Below, one piece after another: positions 8,458 through 17,397 of a stretch of 32,981 nt of DNA. Location: assembly GCA_029210205.1 (NCBI GenBank), contig JARGOD010000053.1, positions 1-32,981 on the forward strand. Direction: 5' to 3'. Position 1 is the stretch's first letter; each line of letters begins with the position of its first letter. The notes below the pieces were generated by a model. It had not been told where the DNA came from and made no database searches. It saw only the letters and a list, made by a program, of their open reading frames with translations. Origin of the DNA: Verrucomicrobiales bacterium. GTDB taxonomy: Bacteria > Verrucomicrobiota > Verrucomicrobiia > Verrucomicrobiales > DEV007. Made by a program: the position numbers and the translations under genes.

Positions 8458-10830
8458 GTGGATAAGAATAGACAATTTTTCGTATTTTGGGGTGCTGCCC
8501 TCTTCGCGTTGTCCGGCAACTGTTATTCGGAGGAAAATCTCATTCAGAAGATGGATGCCTTCCTCTCAACTCACTGCTACGAATGCCATGATGATTTGAC
8601 GTCGGAAGCCGATCTCGATCTTACGAATCTAGATTTCGACCCCTCGTCACCCTCAAGCCTGAGCATGTGGGAGTTGGTCTTTCATCGTGTCGAGGACGGT
8701 GAGATGCCTCCGAAAAAGCAGGAGCGTCCGAAAGCAGAAGAGCTAAAGGATTTTCTAAAAACTCTGAAAGGGCCGCTCATCGCCGCAGATCGTGATTTTC
8801 TTGAGAGTTATGGACGGGTTCACGGACGACGTCTTACGCGAGTGGAATATGAGCACTCTGTTCATGATCTCCTCGGAATTGATATCCCCCTCGCAGACGG
8901 CCTTCCGGCTGATGATGTTGTTCACGGATTCGAGACCGAAGCGGACCAGCAGCAACTCAGTCACTTTCACCTCGATAAATACCTGAGCGCGGCGAATAAG
9001 GCGCTCGATCATGCTTTTGAAAGAGCCTTGGAGCGGGAGCCGACCTTTGAACAAACCTATCGAGCTAAGGAGCTAACGCACCGAACCGGAGGAAACTACC
9101 GCGGCCCTGATTCCCGCGATGGGAAAACGATCACGTGGCGACTCACGCTTCAGTTTTTCGGCCGCATGCCGAAAACGGCGGTTCCCGAGTCCGGATGGTA
9201 TGAAGTGACGATAAAGGATCTGAAAGCGATCAATCCGGGCGAAGACGGTACTGTTTGGGGAACTTTGCGCAGCGGCGCCTGTGCATCGAACGAGCCGATC
9301 CTGTATCCTGTCGGCATTGTCGAGGCGACGGCAAAGCCTACGACTCAGACCTTTCAGGCTTACATCCGCGAGCGGCACATGTTGGAGTTTAAAGTCGGCG
9401 ACGCCACGGATAAAGCGGCCCCTTCCGGAGCGACGGGAGGAAATGTTTCTTTCAAAGGACGTGACCTGAAGAAGGACGGATTTGCCGGCATCGAGTTCGA
9501 CTCGATCAAGGTAAAGCGCGTCTATCCAAACGGGGCAAGGTGGAAGGTTCGGACAAGCCTCTTTCCAGGCTCCATTCAGGAGAATAAGTTTGAAGTGAAG
9601 AAGTCACCTGAAACTCTTGAGCGCTATCTGAAAACCTTTGCGACGCGTGCATTTCGGCGGCCGCTTGCAAATGGGCAGATAGATCCGTATCTCGCGCTCG
9701 CCAGACAGCAACTTGACCGTGGAAAACCGTTTGAAGAGGCGCTTAGGGTCGGTTATCGGGCGATCTTGTGTTCGCCACGTTTTCTGTCTTTCGTTGAGCC
9801 GGTCGGGAAGCTTGATGATCATGCGTTGGCATCTCGACTCAGTTTTATGCTTTGGAGTAGCATCCCTGATGCGCAGCTTATGAAATTGGCGAGCGAGGGG
9901 CGATTGAAGGAGCGAAAGGTGCTCGCGAGCGAGGTGGATCGACTTCTCGACAGTCCAAAGTCGGAGCGATTTATCGAGAATTTTACCGACCAGTGGCTCA
10001 ATCTCAAACAGATCGATTTTACAACTCCAGACCCACGTCGTTTCAACACCTTCGACACGGTATTGCAAGTCTCGATGGTCGAGGAAACAAGGGCGTTCGT
10101 TTCGACTTTGATTCATGATAATCTTGGAGCCAGAAATCTCGTTGACTCCAACTTTGGGATGCTCAATGGGCGTCTGAAGGCACACTACGGAATCAAGGAA
10201 GCCAAAGTAAAACCGGGGGGAGGAATACAAAAAGTGAGTCTCCCCGAAGATGCGCGCAGCGGCCTTGTTACTCAGGGTTCCGTTTTGAAAGTGACGGCAG
10301 ATGGATCAGTGACATCGCCAATCCTTCGTGGCGTCTGGGTGAATGAAAGGATTCTCGGACTTAAAACACCGCCGCCACCACCGAATGTCCCTGCCGTGGA
10401 GCCGGACATTCGCGGGGCCGTTAGTATCAGGGATCAACTCGCGAAGCACAGCTCCGATGAATCCTGTGCAGCTTGTCATGCGAAAATTGATCCCGCAGGA
10501 TTCGCTCTCGAAACCTACGATCCGATTGGTCGGTGGCGAAGTGCCTATGGTTCTAAGAAAGATTCGGCAAAAGTAGACCCCAGCGGAGTGACGCCGGATG
10601 GGGTTCCGTTCAAAGGGATTCGTTCGTGGAAGGCAGTCTATGCGGATCGACCTGAGATGCTTGCTCACACCTTTGCGAAGCATTTATTGACGTATGGAAC
10701 GGGTGCTTATCCGCGCTTTAGCGATTACTCATATTTGAATGACATTGTTGAATCGACTTCTAACGATAACTACGGCCTGAGATCAATCCTCCACGCCTGT
10801 GTTGCCAGCCCCATTTTTTTATCCAAGTAA
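8458..10830 (+). CDS. Exported DUF1587/1595/1592/1588/1585 c-type cytochrome-like protein
   Basis: A 790-residue protein of a family typical of Planctomycetes and Verrucomicrobia. A signal-like hydrophobic N-terminus is followed by a first haem motif CYECH (C40, C43, H44). Then come DUF1587 (RLTRVEYEHSVHDLLGI), an inserted beta-rich region (about 215-370), DUF1595 (FATRAFRRPL), DUF1592 (ALASRLSFMLWSSIPD), DUF1588 (GLVTQGSVLKVTADG and SPILRGVWV) and DUF1585 at the end (HTFAKHLLTYGTG). A second haem motif CAACH (C670, C673, H674) sits in the usual CxxCHxxIDPxGF context. Its redox role is unknown; periplasmic electron transfer is inferred from the haem sites. Translation must start at the GTG at 8458, because a stop lies just upstream in frame and later starts lose the signal peptide. 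It is followed at once by its usual partner, DUF1552. Confidence 0.93.
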   Translation: MDKNRQFFVFWGAALFALSGNCYSEENLIQKMDAFLSTHCYECHDDLTSEADLDLTNLDFDPSSPSSLSMWELVFHRVEDGEMPPKKQERPKAEELKDFLKTLKGPLIAADRDFLESYGRVHGRRLTRVEYEHSVHDLLGIDIPLADGLPADDVVHGFETEADQQQLSHFHLDKYLSAANKALDHAFERALEREPTFEQTYRAKELTHRTGGNYRGPDSRDGKTITWRLTLQFFGRMPKTAVPESGWYEVTIKDLKAINPGEDGTVWGTLRSGACASNEPILYPVGIVEATAKPTTQTFQAYIRERHMLEFKVGDATDKAAPSGATGGNVSFKGRDLKKDGFAGIEFDSIKVKRVYPNGARWKVRTSLFPGSIQENKFEVKKSPETLERYLKTFATRAFRRPLANGQIDPYLALARQQLDRGKPFEEALRVGYRAILCSPRFLSFVEPVGKLDDHALASRLSFMLWSSIPDAQLMKLASEGRLKERKVLASEVDRLLDSPKSERFIENFTDQWLNLKQIDFTTPDPRRFNTFDTVLQVSMVEETRAFVSTLIHDNLGARNLVDSNFGMLNGRLKAHYGIKEAKVKPGGGIQKVSLPEDARSGLVTQGSVLKVTADGSVTSPILRGVWVNERILGLKTPPPPPNVPAVEPDIRGAVSIRDQLAKHSSDESCAACHAKIDPAGFALETYDPIGRWRSAYGSKKDSAKVDPSGVTPDGVPFKGIRSWKAVYADRPEMLAHTFAKHLLTYGTGAYPRFSDYSYLNDIVESTSNDNYGLRSILHACVASPIFLSK

Positions 10831-10834
10831 GCTT

Positions 10835-12115
10835 ATGAAAAGTGTTCACATCCATACAGGAGCTCATCTCTCACGTCGCACTGTTCTTCGCGGAGCTGGA
10901 GTAGCGTTGGGTCTGCCGTGGCTTGACGCAATGAATCCAGCTTTCGGAGCATCGGCTCCGGTCGCCCCGAAGCGCTTTGTTGGAATCAGCCTTTCCCTTG
11001 GTCTTCACAATCCATACCTCATTCCGGAAGGTGAAGGAAAGAGCTACAAGCCCTCGCCCTATTTGAAATCCGTTCAGGATCTGCGTGAAGACTTTACAAT
11101 CGTGTCAGGTTCTTCTCACCCCGGAGTGACAGGCGGTCACACTGCGGAGGGCAGCATCTTTTCCGCCTGTCCAAATGCACGTGGAGCGACAACGAGAAAC
11201 ACGATTTCGGTGGATCAATTACTTGCGAAACATCTGGGTCATGAAACCCGTTTTCCCTCATTGGTGTTGAATACAGACAATGAGCGCAGTCCATCCTACA
11301 CGGAAAACGGAGCGATGATTCCGGCGATGACGAATCCGAAGAAGCTTTTCGCAAAGCTCTTTATAGATGATTCAAAAGAAGCAAAGAAAACTCAGGCTGA
11401 ACTTGTTCGCGGCGGGAAGTCGATCATGGACATCGTTGGTGCTGAGGCCAAGTCGCTCGAGCGCGAGGTGGGTTCTGGTGACAAAGCGAAGCTTGATGCC
11501 TGGTTTACGAGTGTTCGTGAGCTGGAACAGAGGTTGGAAGCGGACGGGAGATGGGTTCATAAGCCCAAGCCAGCGGTGAAAAAAAGTGTGACACCCGGTG
11601 ATCGCAATAATGCAGCCGACCTCGCTCGTGCGATGCTTGATGTCGTTTTTCTAGCTCTGCAGACTGACTCGACTCGGTTTGTCACAGTACACTGCACCGG
11701 AAATTCAGTCTCAGCGCTGGAGGGTGTCGAGCAAAGCTATCACGGGCTCAGCCACCACGGACGTGATGAGGAAAAACTCGATCAGTTAGCTATTGTTGAG
11801 CAGGCGATGATTGACGAATGGGGTAACTTCCTTCGCAACCTCAAGGGGATTGATCAAAATGGTTCAACCCTCCTCGACGAGTCAATGGTTCTCATGACTT
11901 CCAATCTCGGTAACGCGTCCTCACACGACAATAAGAACATGCCGGTGCTTTTTGCGGGAGGAGGTTTTGATCATGGTAAGCACCTTGCTTTTGACCAGAA
12001 AAACAATTATCCGCTTCCAAATCTCTATCTCAGCGCAATCCATCAGGCGGGTCTTGCCTTCGATTCATTTGCGACGAGCAAAGGCGAGATGGATGGGCTC
12101 ACGAGCAAGGTCTGA
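10835..12115 (+). CDS. DUF1552 protein, Tat-exported partner of the DUF1592 protein
   Basis: A 426-residue protein beginning with a twin-arginine signal (SRRTVLRGAGVALGLPWL, Arg 14 and 15), meaning that it is exported folded. The body matches DUF1552: RFVGISLSLGLHNPYLIPE, VSGSSHPGVTGGHTAEGSIF, SVDQLLAKHLG, YHGLSHHGRDEEKL and a closing MTSNLGNASSHDNKNMPVLFAGGGF. These resemble the sulfatase/phosphatase-fold DUF1501 group in layout, but no reaction is established. The ATG at 10835 is chosen because it starts the Tat signal, five bases after the preceding stop; an upstream frame from 10799 would bury the signal. Adjacent DUF1592 and DUF1552 genes are a recurring PVC pair, so one transcript and a joint function are likely. 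Confidence 0.93.
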   Translation: MKSVHIHTGAHLSRRTVLRGAGVALGLPWLDAMNPAFGASAPVAPKRFVGISLSLGLHNPYLIPEGEGKSYKPSPYLKSVQDLREDFTIVSGSSHPGVTGGHTAEGSIFSACPNARGATTRNTISVDQLLAKHLGHETRFPSLVLNTDNERSPSYTENGAMIPAMTNPKKLFAKLFIDDSKEAKKTQAELVRGGKSIMDIVGAEAKSLEREVGSGDKAKLDAWFTSVRELEQRLEADGRWVHKPKPAVKKSVTPGDRNNAADLARAMLDVVFLALQTDSTRFVTVHCTGNSVSALEGVEQSYHGLSHHGRDEEKLDQLAIVEQAMIDEWGNFLRNLKGIDQNGSTLLDESMVLMTSNLGNASSHDNKNMPVLFAGGGFDHGKHLAFDQKNNYPLPNLYLSAIHQAGLAFDSFATSKGEMDGLTSKV

Positions 12116-12150
12116 TACCCATAAACGTCTCGTCACGATCTTGACAGTTC

Positions 12151-12168
12151 TGGAGTCGAATGACTCCA
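12151..12168. promoter_or_regulatory. Perfect 7-bp hairpin just before the PVC cytochrome start
   Basis: TGGAGTC, the loop GAAT, then GACTCCA form a perfect seven-pair stem ending eight bases before the ATG at 12176. TTGACA, a perfect -35 hexamer, lies directly upstream (12141-12146), but no good -10 follows at normal spacing. There is no T tract, so it is not a standard terminator. It could be an operator or an mRNA structure that affects initiation. Confidence 0.35.
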
Positions 12169-12175
12169 TCGTGGA

Positions 12176-15100
12176 ATGCTGATGTCTTCTCGTGTTTCAC
12201 CTATTTCCCTTTGCGGGTTCATACTCATGTCAGGTTTGACATTGAACTCTCCTGCTCAGGCGGAGGCGTTTCCTAAAGTCCACAATAGTGAACAGGATGC
12301 CGACACTGAGCTGACGCCTGCGAAAAAGGCTGTCGAGCTAATCGACCTTCCAGAGGGTTTTTCGGCGACCCTTTTCGCCTCCGAGCCCGAGGTGCAAAAT
12401 CCTGTTGCGATGGCGTGGGACCGACGCGGGCGGCTCTGGATTGCCGAGAACTACACCTATGCGGAGAAAGCAGTCCGATTCGATTATACATTAAAGGATC
12501 GCATCACCATTTTGGAAGACACTGATTGGGATGGAAAAGCGGACGCCCGCACTGTCTTTTTCGATGACCTGCAAATCTTGACGAGTGTCGAAGTCGGGCG
12601 GGGAGGGGTCTGGGCGCTTTGTCCTCCGCAGCTGCTTTTTATCCCCGACAAAGATGGTGACGATGTTCCGGACGGAGAACCTCAGGTCATGCTCGATGGC
12701 TTCGAACTCTCCCTGAACAGCTATCACAACTTTGCAAATGGGCTTCGCTGGGGGCCGGACGGATGGCTCTATGGAAGATGCGGCCACTCAAGCCCGGGGA
12801 GAGTTGGGGTTCCGGGAACTCCTGACGAAAAGCGCATCCCGACCAAAGGGGGAATGTGGAGGTTCCATCCTGAAACGAAAGTGTTTGAAGGCATCACGCA
12901 CGGGACGACAAATCCCTGGGGTCACGATTGGGATAGAAATGGTGAGCTGTTTTTTATCAATACAGTGAATGGGCATCTCTGGCATGGGATCGCTGGAGCT
13001 CACTTTCCGGAGAGCTTCGGGGCGGATCCGAATCCGTTTGTCTATGAGCGGATCGACACTCACGCCGATCACTACCATTACGATCGGACCGGAAAGTGGA
13101 GCGAATCACGGGACGGAGCCGCGAATGAATTTGGAGGCGGTCATGCTCATATCGGAATGATGATCTATCAGGGGCGGGACTGGCCGGAGCAATTTCACGA
13201 TCGACTCTTTACGATCAACATGCACGGTCGACGAACGAACGTTGAGCGGCTCGAGCGAGTTGGCAGCGGATTCATCGGTCGACACGAGCCGGATATATTT
13301 TTGTCAGGAGACAAGTGGTTTCGCGGGCTCGACATTCGCCCCGGTCCGGACGGCTCAGTTTTCGTGATTGATTGGAGTGATATCGGCGAATGCCATGAGC
13401 ATACCGGGGTGCACCGCAAGAGTGGCCGGATTTTTCGCATCAGTTACGGAAATCCGCAGAAGCCGGTTTTTCCGGTGACAGCTGAAGAATGGCTTTTCCA
13501 TGACGAGCCCTGGTTCGCTCAGGCAATCCGAGGCGAAGCAGATGAATTTGATCGGGCGGATCTCCTTTCCGTTTTGGACTCGGGTGACACCACGTTGTCG
13601 CGTCTCGGTGCGATGTGGGCGCTTCATCGGAGCGGTGAGGATGCAATGGTCTGGCATGCCTTTCTGGATGATCCGGAAGAGTCAGTAAGAACGTGGGCAG
13701 TTCGCCTCATTTTGGATTCTCAGCCGATCGATACCATTGTCGGCCCCAGTCAAGAGGACGAGCCTGCACTGCAGAGTAGTGACACTCTGAATGCGTTTGT
13801 CAGGATGGCGAAAGAAGATCAATCCGGTCTGGTCCGGCTTGCGCTTGCTTCTGGACTGCAACGGCTCCCGCTCGAGCAGCGTGCCGCTTTGGGGAAGGCT
13901 CTCGCCGCGCGTGAGGAGGATGCAAATGATCACAACCTGCCCTTCATGGTTTGGTATGGCGTCAGTTCGCTCGTGGAGACAGATCCGGATGCACTGATCG
14001 GCATTGCTGAATCCACGAACTGGCGACAATTGATTCGTTGGATTTCCAGAAGTTTCTCGGGCGGGATTGACGAGAATCCGGAGCCAGTTGAACGCCTTCT
14101 CAGTGCGGCCGAAGGATTCGCTCCTGAGCTTCAGACGTCGGTTCTCGAAGGACTCAGTGACGGTCTTCAAGGTTGGGCAAAAGCACCAAAACCTCAAGCA
14201 TGGGAATCTTTTGTCGCAAGTTTCGAGCCCGGTCAGAACGAGGAAAAAATCAGAGAGCTCAGCGTTCTCTTCGGTGACGGAAGAGCTCTCAACGAGATCA
14301 AAGCGTTAGTTCGGAATCGGGAGGCCGATCACGCGATGAGGAAGTCAGCATTGGAAACCTTGATCGAAGCGAAACCTGACGACTTGCGTGAGATATGCTC
14401 ATCACTTCTCAGCGACCGACTCGTCAACGCTGTTGCGGTGAAAGGTCTTGTTCTCTTTGATGATCCGAAGCTTGGCCAATCGCTCGCAAAGCAGTATCGC
14501 CGATTCTATCCCGAAGATCGTGCTGCGGTGATCGGCGTGCTCATTTCCCGGCCCACCTGGGCTGAAGCGCTCTTGAAGGAGATCCAGTCGGGGGGAATCC
14601 CGAGGAGCGATCTCTCTGCTTTCCAGGCACGTCAAATCGGCTCTTTTAAAGATGAATCTTTGTCCAGTCTCCTTGCCGAAGTTTGGGGAGAAGTTCGCGA
14701 TTCCACCGAAGAGAAGGCTAAGCTTATTGAAACATGGACGGCGAAGCTGACTCCCGAAGTGTTGGAGAAAGGAGATCTGAATCTAGGGCGTCAACTCTAC
14801 GCGGGTCTCTGCGGCGCCTGTCACTTAATGTACGGCGAAGGCGGAAAGATCGGGCCAGACCTGACTGGTTCGGGACGTTCGGATCTTAGCTATCTTCTTG
14901 AGAATATCTTTGATCCCAGTGCTGTCGTTAGTTCGGAATATCAGATGTCGACCCTCACGCTGAAAGATGGGCGGGGTCTCACCGGAGTTGTTTCTGCGGA
15001 GAACGAAAAGACCCTGACATTGCGTCAGGCAACTGACGACATCACGCTCGAGAAGTCTGCGATTGAGACAAGAGAAACTTCCCCCATTTCGATGATGCCG

Positions 15101-15193
15101 GAAGGTTTACTCCTCGCTTTGGGTGAGGATCAGGTCAGGGATCTCATCTCTTATCTCATGCACCCCGTGCAGGTGCCTTTACCGGCGAACTAG
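12176..15193 (+). CDS. PVC-type CxxCH haem protein with dehydrogenase-like N-terminal domain
   Basis: A 1005-residue exported protein with a signal peptide ending near AQAEA. Residues about 45-450 match the propeller-like 'membrane-bound dehydrogenase' domain of Pirellula and Verrucomicrobium proteins (TIGR02604 type): LPEGFSATLFASEPEVQNPVAM, GRLWIAENYTYAE, NGLRWGPDGWLYGRCG, and GLDIRPGPDGSVFVIDWSD. About 470-850 is helical and HEAT-like. The end (about 860-1000) is a cytochrome domain of the TIGR02603 type, with CGACH (C879, C882, H883), GKIGPDLTGSGR, NIFDPSAVVSSEY and a late MMPEGL. A sugar or alcohol dehydrogenase role has been suggested for the family but is unproven. The start may be 12176 or the ATG at 12182. 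It follows DUF1552 by 60 bases, and its end overlaps convergent treZ by 15 bases. Confidence 0.93.
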   Translation: MLMSSRVSPISLCGFILMSGLTLNSPAQAEAFPKVHNSEQDADTELTPAKKAVELIDLPEGFSATLFASEPEVQNPVAMAWDRRGRLWIAENYTYAEKAVRFDYTLKDRITILEDTDWDGKADARTVFFDDLQILTSVEVGRGGVWALCPPQLLFIPDKDGDDVPDGEPQVMLDGFELSLNSYHNFANGLRWGPDGWLYGRCGHSSPGRVGVPGTPDEKRIPTKGGMWRFHPETKVFEGITHGTTNPWGHDWDRNGELFFINTVNGHLWHGIAGAHFPESFGADPNPFVYERIDTHADHYHYDRTGKWSESRDGAANEFGGGHAHIGMMIYQGRDWPEQFHDRLFTINMHGRRTNVERLERVGSGFIGRHEPDIFLSGDKWFRGLDIRPGPDGSVFVIDWSDIGECHEHTGVHRKSGRIFRISYGNPQKPVFPVTAEEWLFHDEPWFAQAIRGEADEFDRADLLSVLDSGDTTLSRLGAMWALHRSGEDAMVWHAFLDDPEESVRTWAVRLILDSQPIDTIVGPSQEDEPALQSSDTLNAFVRMAKEDQSGLVRLALASGLQRLPLEQRAALGKALAAREEDANDHNLPFMVWYGVSSLVETDPDALIGIAESTNWRQLIRWISRSFSGGIDENPEPVERLLSAAEGFAPELQTSVLEGLSDGLQGWAKAPKPQAWESFVASFEPGQNEEKIRELSVLFGDGRALNEIKALVRNREADHAMRKSALETLIEAKPDDLREICSSLLSDRLVNAVAVKGLVLFDDPKLGQSLAKQYRRFYPEDRAAVIGVLISRPTWAEALLKEIQSGGIPRSDLSAFQARQIGSFKDESLSSLLAEVWGEVRDSTEEKAKLIETWTAKLTPEVLEKGDLNLGRQLYAGLCGACHLMYGEGGKIGPDLTGSGRSDLSYLLENIFDPSAVVSSEYQMSTLTLKDGRGLTGVVSAENEKTLTLRQATDDITLEKSAIETRETSPISMMPEGLLLALGEDQVRDLISYLMHPVQVPLPAN

Positions 15194-16930
15194 AATCGTT
15201 TCGAAAGGGGCGAGACCGTCTGTGCTTTCCTCAGAACGCCAGAGTAGTTCCTCCTCAGGTAACGGCTGGGTCAACGGACTTAGATTAAACCAGGTGGTGA
15301 ATTCTCCCCGGTCGATTTGCAGTCTTTCCTCTCCGCGCTTTCCGACGAGCGAAATCGAGCCGAGATTTGACCCAACAGTGAGAGAAGGTGTCGATTTTCT
15401 CAAGTTGATAAGGCTTTGATAGAGTTCTCGCAGGGACCTTCGCGCCTCACTTTCCCAATCCCATGAGAGTATGCTATCGGTAAAAGAATCAACAGACTGG
15501 GGATCAGGAATGGCGCCCTTAAGCCCGTAGTCGCGCTTCCGCCCTCGTCGAACACCGCTAATGACGTCAGGATCGCCAAACGAACAGAAAAAGAGAAAGG
15601 GGTTCGTTTCTCCATACTCTTCACCCATAAAGAGCATCGGAACGAAAGGCCCCAGGATCGTGAGACAGGCTCCGAGTCGAAGTTGCTGAGTTGTCACGAG
15701 TGATGCGAGACGCTCCCCGCGAGCACGGTTTCCGATGTGGTCGTGGTTTTGGAGGGAAATTACAAAGCGATCCGCCGGAATATCGTGAGCGGGTTTGCCC
15801 CACGGCTCTCCGTAGTAGGTTGAGTCTTGTCCCGCGAGACGGAAGTTGTCCCGCATCACTGTTTTGATCGTTTCGATCCCCTGGTAGTCGACATATTTGC
15901 CGTGCGCCTCGCCGGTCATCCAGGCACTAACAGAATGATGGAAATCTTCATTCCACTCCAAATCGAGCCCGAGTCCACCTTCGGCAACTGGAGTGATCAT
16001 TCTGGGATCGTTGCGAAGACTCTCAGCAATAATGATCGCTGTTCCGCCTCGTTCTTTCGCCGCTTTGTCAGCCGTCTCTTTGATTTCGGTTAGAATGTGT
16101 TTGTCCGACATGTCGACCATTGCATGGACCGCATCGAGCCGAAGCCCATCGAGCCGGAAGTCGTGGATCCACTGCCAGGTGCATTCCAGGAACCAATCGC
16201 GAACGGGTTGCGAGTTATCGCCATCGAAATTGAATCCGGGTCCCCAGGGGGTGGGGTGAAGATCAGTGAAGTAAGGGGCAAATTCATTCAGGTAATTGCC
16301 CTCCGGTCCGAGGTGATTGAAAACGACATCGAGAATGACAGCGAGGCCGAGGCCGTGAGCGACATCGATGAATTTCATGAATTCGTTCGGGCCACCGTAG
16401 CTGTGCTGAGTCGCGAACGGATGCACTCCGTCATAGCCCCAATTCCGGCTTCCGGGAAACTGAGCCACCGGAAGAATTTCCACCGCGCTGATCCCCAAAT
16501 CGACGAGGTCAGGGAGTCGCTTGGCCGCGGCTGCAAAGGTTCCTTCAGTGGTGAACGTGCCGATGTGCAGTTCGTAAAGGATAAGATCATTCCGGGAAAT
16601 AGCTTGTGTGGTGTGCTCCCAATCAAATGCTTCAGGGAAAACGACGGTCGAGAGTTGATGTACACCATCAGGCTGAGAGACAGTGACCGGATCGGGCCGT
16701 GGAGGTCCGCCGTCGAGGGAATATCCATAGCGTTGACTCGCTTCGAAATGCGGTAGCGTCAGGGTGAAGTGGTCCCCGTCAGTAGGCTCCATGGTGTGGC
16801 GCGTCAATGAGCCGGCTTTCTCAAGGATCAGATCGACATTCCTGCATTTCGGCGCCCAGACATTCCAGGTAACCCGCTTGTCGTTTTTTGAAGGGCGGCA
16901 GGGGTGAAATGGAAACATCTCTGGATACAT
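15179..16930 (-). CDS. treZ: Malto-oligosyltrehalose trehalohydrolase
   Basis: A 583-residue GH13 enzyme, normal length for TreZ, with no signal peptide. It releases trehalose from maltooligosyl-trehalose in the cytoplasm. An N-terminal CBM48-like beta domain (RVTWNVWAPKCRNVDLIL) leads into the barrel: ELHIGTFTTEGTF, SRNWGYDGVHPFA, region I DVVFNHLG, region II GLRLDAVHA with the probable nucleophile D266, region III IIIAESLRND with the probable acid E303, and region IV LQNHDHIGN with D397. The TreZ signature MLFMGEEYGETNPFLFF is also present. Its usual partner treY (maltooligosyltrehalose synthase) is not in this window. Glycogen-debranching relatives share the fold, but the NHDHIGNRARGERL segment favours TreZ. 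It diverges from trxA across 109 bases. Confidence 0.92.
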   Translation of the reverse strand: MYPEMFPFHPCRPSKNDKRVTWNVWAPKCRNVDLILEKAGSLTRHTMEPTDGDHFTLTLPHFEASQRYGYSLDGGPPRPDPVTVSQPDGVHQLSTVVFPEAFDWEHTTQAISRNDLILYELHIGTFTTEGTFAAAAKRLPDLVDLGISAVEILPVAQFPGSRNWGYDGVHPFATQHSYGGPNEFMKFIDVAHGLGLAVILDVVFNHLGPEGNYLNEFAPYFTDLHPTPWGPGFNFDGDNSQPVRDWFLECTWQWIHDFRLDGLRLDAVHAMVDMSDKHILTEIKETADKAAKERGGTAIIIAESLRNDPRMITPVAEGGLGLDLEWNEDFHHSVSAWMTGEAHGKYVDYQGIETIKTVMRDNFRLAGQDSTYYGEPWGKPAHDIPADRFVISLQNHDHIGNRARGERLASLVTTQQLRLGACLTILGPFVPMLFMGEEYGETNPFLFFCSFGDPDVISGVRRGRKRDYGLKGAIPDPQSVDSFTDSILSWDWESEARRSLRELYQSLINLRKSTPSLTVGSNLGSISLVGKRGEERLQIDRGEFTTWFNLSPLTQPLPEEELLWRSEESTDGLAPFETILVRR

Positions 16931-17001
16931 GTGCGTGCAGGTTCGTTCCCCGCAAACAAAGAGAAAGCAGGTTTTTTCAATTTCCTTCTGTAAGCTTTAA
17001 C

Positions 17002-17015
17002 AGACAAATCTGTCT
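17002..17015. promoter_or_regulatory. Inverted repeat in the treZ/trxA divergent promoter region
   Basis: AGACA, AATC, TGTCT is a perfect five-pair inverted repeat, 25 bases before the thioredoxin ATG and in the gap shared with divergent treZ. TTATAG at 17015-17020 could be part of a -10 element. This is a possible operator, but short enough to arise by chance. Confidence 0.25.
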
Positions 17016-17039
17016 TATAGGGTGTAACAACCAATAAAA

Positions 17040-17375
17040 ATGAAATCCATTGAATTAACCTCCGCCAATTTCGACGAAACTCTTGCGAACGCGACCACGC
17101 CGGTGCTCGTCGATTTTCATGCCGCCTGGTGCGGTCCCTGCAAGATGCTGAGCCCTGTGATTGAGGAGATCGCCGAGGCACGTGACGGAGAAGCCGTCGT
17201 CGCCAAAGTCGATATCGATTCGGCACGGGAGCTCGCTCAGCGCTTTAAAATCACTTCGGTTCCGACGCTCATCGTGTTCAACGATGGTGAGCCTGTTGTC
17301 GGTGCGCGCGGCATGCAATCACGTGCTGCGATCGAATCGATGATCGATCAAGCTAAGGGTGTCGCTGCGGTCTAA
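17040..17375 (+). CDS. trxA: Thioredoxin
   Basis: A 111-residue cytoplasmic thioredoxin with the active site WCGPC (C31, C34), the buried aspartate in VLVDFHA, the cis-proline P75 in TSVPTLIVF and the C-terminal helix. Length and order match classical Trx1. It reduces protein disulfides using thioredoxin reductase, which is not encoded here. The ATG at 17040 follows an A-rich stretch with no Shine-Dalgarno sequence. The PNPOx-fold gene begins 22 bases after its stop, so the two are probably cotranscribed and may share a redox or stress role. Confidence 0.96.
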   Translation: MKSIELTSANFDETLANATTPVLVDFHAAWCGPCKMLSPVIEEIAEARDGEAVVAKVDIDSARELAQRFKITSVPTLIVFNDGEPVVGARGMQSRAAIESMIDQAKGVAAV

Positions 17376-17397
17376 CTCTCAAGCTATCCCAACCGCT

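Noticed and set aside
16097..16756. 219-residue plus-strand frame
   Set aside because: Antisense to the catalytic barrel of treZ, whose GH13 regions are intact.
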